This document shows, piece by piece, positions 44,135-52,074 of a stretch of DNA of 64,000 bases. This DNA comes from Hymenobacter duratus. GTDB lineage: Bacteria > Bacteroidota > Bacteroidia > Cytophagales > Hymenobacteraceae. The translations under genes and the position numbers were made by a program. The stretch lies in assembly GCF_014698995.1 (NCBI RefSeq), contig NZ_JACWZZ010000003.1, forward strand, positions 248,001-312,000, in the 5' to 3' direction. Every line of letters begins with the position of its first letter. The first letter of the stretch is position 1. The notes below the pieces were generated by a model. It was not told the origin of the DNA, made no database searches, and was given only the letters and a program-made list of their open reading frames with translations.

Positions 44135-46780
44135 CTATTCGTCCGGATGACGTGGGTGCAGGAGTTTGGCAATGAGGCCGGTCCAGCCGGTTTGGTGGCT
44201 GGCGCCGAGGCCGCGGCCGGTGTCGCCGTGGAAGTACTCGTGAAAGAGCAGGTAGTTGGTAAAGTGGGGGTCGTTCTGCAGCTGCTGGTCGTCGCCGAAG
44301 ATGGGACGGTGGCCGTGCTCATCGCGCAAAAACAGCCTGATGAGCCGCTCAGCAAGGGCCTGTGAGATTTCCAGCAGCGTGCTGTAGTGCCCGGAGCCGG
44401 TAGGATATTCGACCTTGAAATCGTCGCCGTAGTAATGATGAAAGCGCTGCAACGACTCGATGATGAGGAAGTTGACCGGCATCCAGATGGGGCCGCGCCA
44501 GTTGCTGTTGCCCCCGAACAGCGACGTGGAGGACTCGCCGGGCTCATACTTCACCACGGCATCTGTGCCGCCCTGGTGCTGAAACTGGTACGGATGTTCG
44601 AGGTGGTAGCGGGAAAGGGCGCGCACCCCATACTCCGATAGGAACTCGGCCTCATCGAGCATGCGGCGCAGCAGCTCTTTCATGCGGTGCCCGCGCAGCA
44701 GCGAAAGCAGGTGGCGCTGGCCCTGGCCCGCTTCCTGCCAGCGGCTGACCAGGGCGGCCAGCTGGGGCCGGTGGTCGAGAAACCAGTTGAGCCGGGCCAC
44801 AAACCACGGCATTTCGGTCAGGGTATCCAGATCCAGCACTTCCACGGCAAAAAGCGGAATGAGGCCTACTATAGACCGGATGCGCAAGGCAATCCGGCTA
44901 TTGTCGGACAGGTTGAGCACATCGTAGTAGAACTCATCCTCCTCGTCCCACATGTCTATTTCCTCATCGGCCATAGAGCTCATGGCGTGCGCTATGTAGA
45001 GGAAATGCTCGAAGAACTTACTGGCCATGTCCTGGTAGACGGCATTGGTGCGGGCCAGCTCCAGGGCTATCCGCATCATATTCAGGGCAAACATGGCCAT
45101 CCAGGCCGTGCCATCGGCCTGCTCGATGTGGCCACCCGTGGGCAGCGGCGCGCTCCGGTCGAACACGCCGATGTTGTCGAGCCCCAGAAAGCCCCCTTCA
45201 AATACGTTGCGGTTGTGGCGGTCCTTGCGGTTCACCCACCACGTGAAATTGAGCAGCAGCCGATGGAATACTCTTTCCAGAAAAGCCGTGTCGCCGTGGC
45301 CGTGCTGCTTTTTATCCATTTTGTAGACGCGCCACGTGGCCCAGGCGTGCACCGGCGGGTTGGCATCCTCCAGCTTCCACTCGTAGGCGGGCAACTGGCC
45401 GCTGGGGTGCATGTACCAGTCCTGGCAGAGCAGGCGCAGCTGGTGCTTGGCAAACTCCGAGTCGACCATAGCCAGCGGAATGCAGTGGAAAGCCAGGTCC
45501 CAGGCCGCATACCACGGATACTCCCACTTGTCGGGCATCGAGATGATGTCGGCATTGTTGAGGTGGGGCCAGGTGCTGTTGCGGCCGTGCCGGCGCTGCT
45601 CCGGCGGCTTCGGGCCGGCGGGGTCACCGGCCAGCCACTCACTGACGTCGTAATAATAGAACTGCTTGTTCCAGAGCATGCCGCCCAGCGCCTGGCGCTG
45701 CACATTACGGGCATCCTCGGTGGCCAGCCCGGCCTGCAGCTCGTTGTAGTAAGTATCGGCCTCGGCCCGGCGTGTATTCAGCAACTCCGCGAATTCCCCG
45801 AATGGGTCTGCAAGGCCAGGAGCGGCCAGCCGGACCCGCACGGTGCGGCTTTCGCCGGCCGGTAGCTGCAGCACAATGTGCGCGGCCGCCTTTGTGCCCT
45901 GCTGCGCCGGATTTACAGCGTCTTCTTTGCCGGAAACCACATAGTCGTTGATGCCGTCTTTGCAGTACATGGTGGCGTTGGCGGTCTGGTATAGCCGCAC
46001 GGCATTGGTTTCGTTGTCGCAGAAGAGCAGCTCCGCGGCCTGCTCGGCCATCTGCTCGCAATAAAGCTGCAGCTCCGGTAGCTTGGCATGATCAACGCAG
46101 ATGTGGCCGCCCTCCACTACGCCCAGGCTCGGGCGGTAGCTGCCCGGAGCCCAGCGCCAAGTGTTCCGAAACCAGAGCTGAGGCAGCACATGCAGCGGCG
46201 CTTCCTGCGTGCCCCGGTTGTGTACCGTTATCTGCATGAGCAGGTCCTGCGGGCCGGCTTTGGCGTACTCAATAAAGATATCGAAGTAGCGGCTCTCGCG
46301 GAAAACGCACGTGTCCTGCAGCTCGAATTCGGGTTTCTGGCGGCCGCGGCGGCTGTTTTCCCTTACCAGCCAGTCATACGGAAACGCGTGCTGCGGATAC
46401 TTATACAGCATCTGCATGTAGGAGTGCGTGGGCGTGCTGTCCAGGTAGTAATATAGCTCCTTCACGTCCTCGCCGTGGTTGCCTTCGGGGTTGCTCAGGC
46501 CAAACAGCCGTTCTTTCAGAATAGGGTCCTGCCCGTTCCAGAAGGCCGGAGCCAGACACAGCAGCTGCTGCTCGTCGCAGACGCCGCCAATAGCCTCTTC
46601 TCCCCACCGATAGGCCAGACTGCGGGCCATGTCGTGGGTGGTATACGCCCAGGGCTGCCCGTCGGGGCTGTAGTCTTCGCGCACCGTGCCCCACTGCCGG
46701 TCCGACACATACGGCCCGAGCCAGTGCCACGGCTCGTTGCCCTCCCGGGCCTGCTGCTGACGGATTTGCTCTTCGTTCAT
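44135..46780 (-). CDS. MGH1-like/GH63 family glucosidase
   Basis: 881 residues from the ATG at 46780, predicted cytoplasmic with no signal peptide. The alpha/alpha-toroid catalytic part shows DKWEYPWYAAWDLAFHCIPL, WTWRVYK-like segments, EGGFLGLDNIGVFDRSAPLP, QADGTAWMAMFALNMMRIAL and NWRGPIWMPVNFLIIESLQR, which are typical of MGH1-type glycoside hydrolases (mannosylglycerate hydrolase/GH63 relatives). Members act on alpha-glucosides, glucosylglycerate or mannosylglycerate. The adjoining glucose dehydrogenase and gnd genes suggest that the released sugar is glucose and is oxidised. Confidence 0.87.
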   Translation of the reverse strand: MNEEQIRQQQAREGNEPWHWLGPYVSDRQWGTVREDYSPDGQPWAYTTHDMARSLAYRWGEEAIGGVCDEQQLLCLAPAFWNGQDPILKERLFGLSNPEGNHGEDVKELYYYLDSTPTHSYMQMLYKYPQHAFPYDWLVRENSRRGRQKPEFELQDTCVFRESRYFDIFIEYAKAGPQDLLMQITVHNRGTQEAPLHVLPQLWFRNTWRWAPGSYRPSLGVVEGGHICVDHAKLPELQLYCEQMAEQAAELLFCDNETNAVRLYQTANATMYCKDGINDYVVSGKEDAVNPAQQGTKAAAHIVLQLPAGESRTVRVRLAAPGLADPFGEFAELLNTRRAEADTYYNELQAGLATEDARNVQRQALGGMLWNKQFYYYDVSEWLAGDPAGPKPPEQRRHGRNSTWPHLNNADIISMPDKWEYPWYAAWDLAFHCIPLAMVDSEFAKHQLRLLCQDWYMHPSGQLPAYEWKLEDANPPVHAWATWRVYKMDKKQHGHGDTAFLERVFHRLLLNFTWWVNRKDRHNRNVFEGGFLGLDNIGVFDRSAPLPTGGHIEQADGTAWMAMFALNMMRIALELARTNAVYQDMASKFFEHFLYIAHAMSSMADEEIDMWDEEDEFYYDVLNLSDNSRIALRIRSIVGLIPLFAVEVLDLDTLTEMPWFVARLNWFLDHRPQLAALVSRWQEAGQGQRHLLSLLRGHRMKELLRRMLDEAEFLSEYGVRALSRYHLEHPYQFQHQGGTDAVVKYEPGESSTSLFGGNSNWRGPIWMPVNFLIIESLQRFHHYYGDDFKVEYPTGSGHYSTLLEISQALAERLIRLFLRDEHGHRPIFGDDQQLQNDPHFTNYLLFHEYFHGDTGRGLGASHQTGWTGLIAKLLHPRHPDE

Positions 46781-46906
46781 GTGTGTCGGTTGCCTTGGAT
46801 AAAGAGCCTGCGGTGCCAGAAAATGCGCCCTGCGGCGGAACGGCGGAACAGGCCGCCGGGCAGCCAGGCCAGCACCTGGCAACCGCCGGCCGGCCGGGCT
46901 GGCGGC

Positions 46907-47725
46907 TCAGCCGTTGTCCGCGAAGCCGGGATAGAGGGTCATGCCGCCATCCACAAACAGGGTGGTTCCGGTTATGTAGTCGGCCTCATCAGAAGCCAGC
47001 CAGACGGCCACTTTGCCGATGTCGGCGGGCTGCCCGATACGACCGTAGGGAATCAGGGTCAGCAGGTTTTTCTCTTCCTCGGGCGTGTCGCGGGCTTCTT
47101 CGTTGATGGGCGTGGCAATGGCGCCCGGCCCGATACTATTGACGCGGATGCGGTGCGGGGCCAGCTCCTGGGCCATGCTTTTCATGAGTTGCATGATGCC
47201 GCCTTTGCTGGTGGCATAGTTGACGTGCCCGGCCCACGGAATTACCTCGTGCACCGAGCTCATGCAGATGATTTTGCCGGTAGCAGCCGAAATATCGGGC
47301 TGAGGGCCGCGCCGCACAAACTCACGGGCCGCCTCGCGGGCACACAGAAACTGGCCGGTCAGGTTTACATCAATCACCTTCTGCCACTGTTCCAGCGTCA
47401 TGTCCAGAAACTTGGCGTCCTGCTGTATACCGGAGTTGTTGACGAGAATGTGCAACGTGCCCTGCTCCTGCAGAATCTGCTGAAACATGCGCTGCACATC
47501 GGCTTCCTTGCTTACATCGGCCTGTACGGCGGTGGCCTGGCCGCCGGCATCCGTTATTTCCTTCACCACGGCTGCCGCTTCATCGGCGCTGTGCGAGTAG
47601 TTGACATACACCACGGCCCCCGCGGCGGCCATGGCTTTGGCTACCCCCGCCCCAATGCCGGAGCTGCCGCCCGTCACGAGGGCTATCTGGTTGCGGAGGC
47701 GCAGTACACTGAAAGATTCAGTCAT
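46907..47725 (-). CDS. SDR family oxidoreductase (glucose 1-dehydrogenase-like)
   Basis: 272 residues of the short-chain dehydrogenase fold. Motifs are ALVTGGSSGIGAGVAKAM, LVNNSGIQQDAK, the catalytic Ser in ICMSSVHEVIPW, YATSKGGI with Tyr and Lys, and IGPGAIATPIN. The pattern SSVHE, then the YxxxK, matches bacterial glucose 1-dehydrogenases, which oxidise beta-D-glucose with NAD(P)+. It is the first gene of a minus-strand set with the glucosidase (126 bases downstream) and gnd, which supports sugar oxidation. Other sugar or alcohol substrates are possible. Confidence 0.87.
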   Translation of the reverse strand: MTESFSVLRLRNQIALVTGGSSGIGAGVAKAMAAAGAVVYVNYSHSADEAAAVVKEITDAGGQATAVQADVSKEADVQRMFQQILQEQGTLHILVNNSGIQQDAKFLDMTLEQWQKVIDVNLTGQFLCAREAAREFVRRGPQPDISAATGKIICMSSVHEVIPWAGHVNYATSKGGIMQLMKSMAQELAPHRIRVNSIGPGAIATPINEEARDTPEEEKNLLTLIPYGRIGQPADIGKVAVWLASDEADYITGTTLFVDGGMTLYPGFADNG

Positions 47726-48557
47726 AGGAAAGTGGTTCAGATTCTATTCAAGACTACCAGATGAGCCTGTAGGTTACATGAAGTTTCCGCGCTGCCTGTC
47801 ATTCGGGCCGAAGCCGCCGCTACTGGCCGCGGCCGTTCGGCTCCGTCGGGCGCCATCCGCTTCACCGCCGACCGGCGCCGCACCCCCCGACCCCCGAAAC
47901 CTGAAAAAGCATCGTTTCACCACCCTCAGGACAAATTATAAAGCACCGGGCAGCCCGGCCGGCGGCGCGCTGCCACCCGGCCGGCCCGGCGCGCTCGATG
48001 CTGGGCCGGGCTGCCACACCCGCGCCGCTGCATGTGGCGCTGGCGCAAGGCAATCCGGACGTGTAAAATTTCGGTTCGGCTCTCGAACTCCCATTTTTCA
48101 CTTGCTAAAGGAGTGTTTTTACCCGGAGGCATGGAAGCCCAGGCCCGACGCCGCGTCGGTAGCCAGCGCAACTTCCCGAACGGTGCCAAGCCCTGAACTT
48201 CTTGTCTGCTACGACTGCCGCCCGGGCTCCACCCGGCCACAGCAGGCAGGGGAGCCAGCAAATCGGCGGGCTGAACAAGCTTCGGCAGGAGATGTTAGAC
48301 GAGGGCGGCTGCAGCAAAATTCTCCAGGCATTGCGTATCACGGAAGCCCGGCCGCACCGGGCGCCGGAGTGCTCCGGCCGTTTTGCCGCCCGCTCGGGCG
48401 GCGTGCAGACCACCGTGCATAGCCAGCGTTTTCGTGCCTCCTGTTCCAACGGCTGGTAGCCTCGGCGCATCTGGGTTCCGGCCGGCTTCCGGCCGTTCAC
48501 GGCGCGACAAATCGGGTCTTTTCTCTATTTTACTTTTCCGAACTCACTCTTTGCCTC
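47726..48557. other. 830-bp gap without convincing gene, containing nested G+C-rich inverted repeats
   Basis: No reading frame here has a credible start, composition or family similarity. Structure is visible: GGCAGCCCGGCC (47949-47960) pairs with GGCCGGGCTGCC (48004-48015), enclosing GCGCGC (47965-47970) and its partner at 47989-47994. This could fold as a nested hairpin in RNA on either strand. The section from about 48060 to 48120 is A+T-richer and may hold a promoter. The purpose is unknown. Confidence 0.45.
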
Positions 48558-50066
48558 ATGAACACCGCCGACACCACCGCCGCGCGCCTGTCCGGGGCAT
48601 TTCCTCCCACGGAAACCAACCGGCTGTTTCCTGTTTTTCTGAAGCTGGAGCAGCTGCGCGTGCTTCTGGTGGGAGGCGGCGCTGTGGGCCACGAAAAGCT
48701 GCTGGTGCTGCTCAACAACAGTCCGGCCGCCGCCGTTACCGTGGTAGCGCCGTGGTTTGCGCCGCAACTCCTGGCCCTGGCCAGCCAGCACCCGCAGGTG
48801 CAGCTTCGCCAGCAGCCCTTCCAGGTCACCGATCTGGTGGGCCACGACTTGGTTATCGTGGCCACCAACGACAAGGCGCTGAACCTGCAAATCAAGGCGG
48901 CGGCCTCGCGCCAGCGCCTACTTTGCCACGTGGCCGACTCGCCCGATGCCTGCGACTTTTACCTGGGCTCCATTGTGCAGAAAGGCGACCTGAAAATTGC
49001 CATCAGCACCAACGGTAAGTCGCCCACCATTTCCAAGCGCCTGCGCGAAATGCTGACGGAGGCGCTGCCCAACGAGTTGCATGATGTGCTGCAGCGCATG
49101 GCCAGTATCCGCGAAAAAGTGGGCGGCGACTTCGCCCACAAAGTAAGGTCGCTGAATGCCGTAACCGCCGAACTAGCCGGCGGACCGGCCTACGAGTCGC
49201 CGGCGGCAGCTAGGTGGCGGCGGCGTGCTACCTGGGCGCTGGTGGCATTTGGCGTATTGCTGGTGTTCAACATTTTCTCCTTCTATTTCACCTGGCAACA
49301 GGCGTGGGAAGTAGCCAGCAACGCCGACACATTCTATCTATTCGTCGCCATCGGTTTCGGCGCGCAACTGATTGACGGATTGCTGGGCATGGGCTACGGC
49401 GTCGTCACGGCCATCAGTCTGATGAGCATGAATATTGCCCCGGCCGCCGTTAGCGCCAGCATCCATACGGCCGAAATGTTTGCCAGCGGCGCTTCCGGCT
49501 ACCACCATTACCGCTTCGGCAATGTCAACAAGAAACTCTTCAAAGTTCTCTTGATTCCGGGCGTGCTGGGTGCCATCACCGGTGCCTACCTCCTCTCCCG
49601 CTTCGGCGAAACCTATGCCAGCTACGTGAAACCATTGCTGGCTGGCTACCTGCTGCTGCTGGGCATCCGTATTATCAGCAAAGCCTTTTCCAAACCGGGC
49701 CCGCGCAAAAAGCACAAGAAGCTAGGATTTCTGGCGGCAGCCGGCGGCTTCCTCGACTCGTTCGGCGGTGGCGGCTGGGGTCCGCTGGTCTCCAGCACGC
49801 TCATTGCCGGAGGCCGTACGCCGCAGTATGTTATCGGCTCGGTCAGCGTCACGGAGTTTTTTGTCACGTTTGCCAGCGCCGTCACGTTTTTTGCCACGCT
49901 GGGCATCTCGCACTGGCAGATTATTCTGGGCCTGATTGTGGGCGGAATTGCCGCTGCGCCTTTCGCGGCCCGCCTTGCCGGCCGTATCCCGGTCCGCTGG
50001 ATGTTCGTGGGCGTGGGCTTGATGGTGATTGTCTGGAGCCTGTGGGCGCTGCGAAAGCTGTTTTAA
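48558..50066 (+). CDS. Fusion of siroheme-synthase (precorrin-2 dehydrogenase) domain with TauE/SafE permease
   Basis: 502 residues. Residues about 22-205 are a CysG-N/Met8-like domain: NAD-binding VLLVGGGAVGHEK, LVIVATNDKALN, CHVADSPDACDFYLGSI and KIAISTNGKSPTISKRLRE. Residues about 222-502 are a TSUP/TauE-SafE transporter with about eight transmembrane helices (LIDGLLGMGYGVVTAISLMS, GFLDSFGGGGWGPLVSSTLI). The domain converts precorrin-2 to sirohydrochlorin and may chelate iron, the step to siroheme, cofactor of sulfite reductase; TauE/SafE proteins move sulfite or other sulfur compounds. The fusion suggests coupling of siroheme supply to sulfur transport in assimilatory sulfate reduction. 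No frameshift or internal start separates the halves. Confidence 0.9.
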   Translation: MNTADTTAARLSGAFPPTETNRLFPVFLKLEQLRVLLVGGGAVGHEKLLVLLNNSPAAAVTVVAPWFAPQLLALASQHPQVQLRQQPFQVTDLVGHDLVIVATNDKALNLQIKAAASRQRLLCHVADSPDACDFYLGSIVQKGDLKIAISTNGKSPTISKRLREMLTEALPNELHDVLQRMASIREKVGGDFAHKVRSLNAVTAELAGGPAYESPAAARWRRRATWALVAFGVLLVFNIFSFYFTWQQAWEVASNADTFYLFVAIGFGAQLIDGLLGMGYGVVTAISLMSMNIAPAAVSASIHTAEMFASGASGYHHYRFGNVNKKLFKVLLIPGVLGAITGAYLLSRFGETYASYVKPLLAGYLLLLGIRIISKAFSKPGPRKKHKKLGFLAAAGGFLDSFGGGGWGPLVSSTLIAGGRTPQYVIGSVSVTEFFVTFASAVTFFATLGISHWQIILGLIVGGIAAAPFAARLAGRIPVRWMFVGVGLMVIVWSLWALRKLF

Positions 50067-50090
50067 AGCAGTGGACCTACCACAAAAAAA

Positions 50091-50123
50091 AATCGCCAAC
50101 TCCCGGAAGAGTTGGCGATTTTT
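50091..50123. terminator. Bidirectional terminator between the CysG/TauE fusion and tRNA-Lys
   Basis: Perfect 12-bp stem AATCGCCAACTC (50091-50102) with GAGTTGGCGATT (50109-50120), with an A run before and a T run after, so it works for both converging transcripts. Confidence 0.85.
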
Positions 50124-50131
50124 TTCAGCTT

Positions 50132-50207
50132 TGGTGATCCCGCTGGGATTCGAACCCAGGACCCATACATTAAAAGTGTATTGCTCTACCAGCTGAGCTA
50201 CAGAATC
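50132..50207 (-). tRNA. tRNA-Lys (anticodon TTT)
   Basis: Read on the minus strand from 50207 to 50132. Acceptor arms GATTCTG and CGGGATC pair with G-T wobbles; the discriminator base A and an encoded CCA follow. The D arm has AGCTCAGCTGGTAGAGC. The anticodon loop CTTTTAA lies between complementary ATACA and TGTAT and gives TTT. The T arm GGTTCGAATC is canonical. The terminator at 50091-50123 is downstream. Confidence 0.95.
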
Positions 50208-50287
50208 AGTTACTTTGCAATCAAAACGCGGCTGATTCGCTGATTGTGGCACAAAAGTAGCCGGCCGCGTTCTACGCTCCAAACGTT

Positions 50288-51004
50288 TTGCGGAAAATAC
50301 TCCCTCTTTTTTTTCTGGCCTGGCTGCTGGCGCCCCAACTCGCTACGGCCCAAAAAGTTACTCCTGAGCTAGTTCGCGCCGATTCTGCCTTTGTAGCCGG
50401 TGCCTATATGCCGGCATACATACTGTACCGCCAGATCCTGCGCCAGCAGCAGCTGGCCTCGCCCCGGATGCTGCTGCGGATGGCCTACGTGCAGGAAGGC
50501 TTGGGCCACTATCCCATGGCGCTCTACTACCTGAGCATGGCCCAGGCCCGGCAGCCTCGGGTTTCTACCTGGCGCAAGATGGCCACTATTGCCCGCGACA
50601 ACCGCCTCACCGGCTACCCCGAAACCTGGCGGCAGGATCTGGTGCTGACCTTTCGGCGCTACTACTACCTGGGGTTGCAGGTCCTGCTGATCGGGGCCGT
50701 AGTGGGCGGTACCCTGCTGCTGCTGCGTCGCAACCGGCTTTCCCGCGGCTGGTGGACGGCTTATGGAGCGTATCTGCTGTTCGCCGGGGCCTACCTAAAC
50801 CTGCTGGGTAATGAGCGAGCCGCTCTGGTAGCCCATCCACACGCGGCGCTGATGAGCGGCCCCAGTGCCGGGGCTACCTGGCTGACAACCGCTGCGGCCG
50901 GCGACCGGCTGGTGGTGCAGGGCAAACAGGATACCTGGTACCGCGTGCAATGGCAGGGCCGGGATGCGTATATCCGGGTGCAGGACCTGCTGCTGGTGCA
51001 GTGA
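50288..51004 (+). CDS. BatE-like protein: TPR-type segment, two membrane helices, SH3-like C-terminus
   Basis: 238 residues. The start codon must be TTG at 50288, because no ATG precedes the signal peptide (LPLFFLAWLLAPQLATAQ). A TPR-like helical part follows (ADSAFVAGAYMPAYILYRQI, LLRMAYVQEGLGHYPMALYY), then two transmembrane helices (YYLGLQVLLIGAVVGGTLLL and WWTAYGAYLLFAGAYLNLL) and a small beta domain (GDRLVVQGKQDTWYRVQWQG) resembling bacterial SH3. This order matches BatE of the Bacteroides aerotolerance set, but no batA-D genes are nearby, so the name is tentative. It converges on an SDR gene. Confidence 0.75.
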   Translation: MRKILPLFFLAWLLAPQLATAQKVTPELVRADSAFVAGAYMPAYILYRQILRQQQLASPRMLLRMAYVQEGLGHYPMALYYLSMAQARQPRVSTWRKMATIARDNRLTGYPETWRQDLVLTFRRYYYLGLQVLLIGAVVGGTLLLLRRNRLSRGWWTAYGAYLLFAGAYLNLLGNERAALVAHPHAALMSGPSAGATWLTTAAAGDRLVVQGKQDTWYRVQWQGRDAYIRVQDLLLVQ

Positions 51005-51044
51005 CAGGTGACAGGTGCGTAATCCGCTTTCCGCCACCTGTCAC
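51000..51044. terminator. Hairpin between convergent genes
   Basis: Arms AGTGACAGGTG (51000-51010) and CACCTGTCACT (51034-51044) are perfectly complementary. The left arm overlaps the stop codon of the BatE-like gene. Confidence 0.5.
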
Positions 51045-51053
51045 TGCTCTTGC

Positions 51054-51860
51054 TTACACCTCGAAATCCTTCTCTTCTTTTCTGAAATGGCTCAGAACCA
51101 GCTTATCGGTGACAGATGGCAGCCACTTGTTGAGAAAGACGGTGAGCTTGCCCTGACTGGTGAGCACTAAGTCGCGGCGACGGTGCTGCACGGCGTTTAG
51201 AATGTGCTGGGCCACCTCCTCGCTGCTCATCATTTTCTGCTCGTCGCGCGGCGACTCGCCCTGGGCGGAGCCATCGGCGGCCAGCGCCACCTGCCGGATG
51301 TTGGAGGCCGTGAAACCAGGGCAAGCCAGCAGCACATGTACGCCCTGCGGCAGCAGCTCAGTACGCAACGCTTCCAGAAAGCCGTGCATGGCAAATTTGG
51401 AGGCGGAGTAGCCGGTGCGGCCGGGCAGGCCCCGGTAGCCGGCAATGCTGCTGATGCCCACCACGGAACCTTTGCTGGCCAGCACATGCGGCAGCGCAAA
51501 CTTGGTAGTATACACGGTGCCGAAAAAGTTGGTCTGCATCAGGCGCTCAATCACGCTCAGGTCCACGTCCTGAAAACGGGCGCGCATGCTGATACCGGCG
51601 TTGTTGAGCAGCACATCTAGGCGGCCGAAAGCCCCAATGGTTTCCTGCACGGCCCGCTCCGAATCGGCGGCCACGCCTACATCGGCGCGCACGGTGTGGT
51701 GGCGGATGCCCAGTGTGGCCAATTCACGCGCGGTATCCTGGAGGCGGGCTTCGTCGCGGCCCGTCACAACTACCCGGGCCCCGGCCTGACCAAAGGCAAC
51801 GGCGCAGGCGCGCCCGATACCGGATGTACCACCGGTTATTAGCACTACTTTATCTTTCAT
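51054..51860 (-). CDS. SDR family oxidoreductase
   Basis: 268 residues of the classical short-chain dehydrogenase type. Visible motifs are VVLITGGTSGIGRACAVAFG for the cofactor, LLNNAGISMRARF, the catalytic Ser in VGISSIAGYRGLPG, YSASKFAMHGFLEAL with Tyr and Lys, and ACPGFTASNIR. The C-terminal extension (LVLTSQGKLTVFLNKWLPSV) is amphipathic, a feature of membrane-associated members such as those acting on steroids or lipids. The exact substrate is unknown. It is a single gene divergent from the cargo gene at 52075. Confidence 0.88.
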   Translation of the reverse strand: MKDKVVLITGGTSGIGRACAVAFGQAGARVVVTGRDEARLQDTARELATLGIRHHTVRADVGVAADSERAVQETIGAFGRLDVLLNNAGISMRARFQDVDLSVIERLMQTNFFGTVYTTKFALPHVLASKGSVVGISSIAGYRGLPGRTGYSASKFAMHGFLEALRTELLPQGVHVLLACPGFTASNIRQVALAADGSAQGESPRDEQKMMSSEEVAQHILNAVQHRRRDLVLTSQGKLTVFLNKWLPSVTDKLVLSHFRKEEKDFEV

Positions 51861-52074
51861 TTTACTTATCTGATTGGAGCATGCCTTAGCAAGCGGCCAG
51901 CAAAACTACCTATTTAGGGGCAGGACATCGGTATGCTTCGCCGAATCATAGATTCTTTCGGCGCAATAATTAATCCTTATCTATATTGGATTGTCGGTGT
52001 GATAAATTGCATTTTGTCCCCGCAATGTCGCTACATTTACTTTCCTCACACCGCGCACTTTCCTACCCTTTTCT

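Noticed and set aside
47862..48500. Several short frames on both strands in the 47.7-48.6 kb gap
   Set aside because: Arg/Ala/Cys-rich, mutually overlapping, no signal peptide or domain; typical chance frames in G+C-rich DNA.
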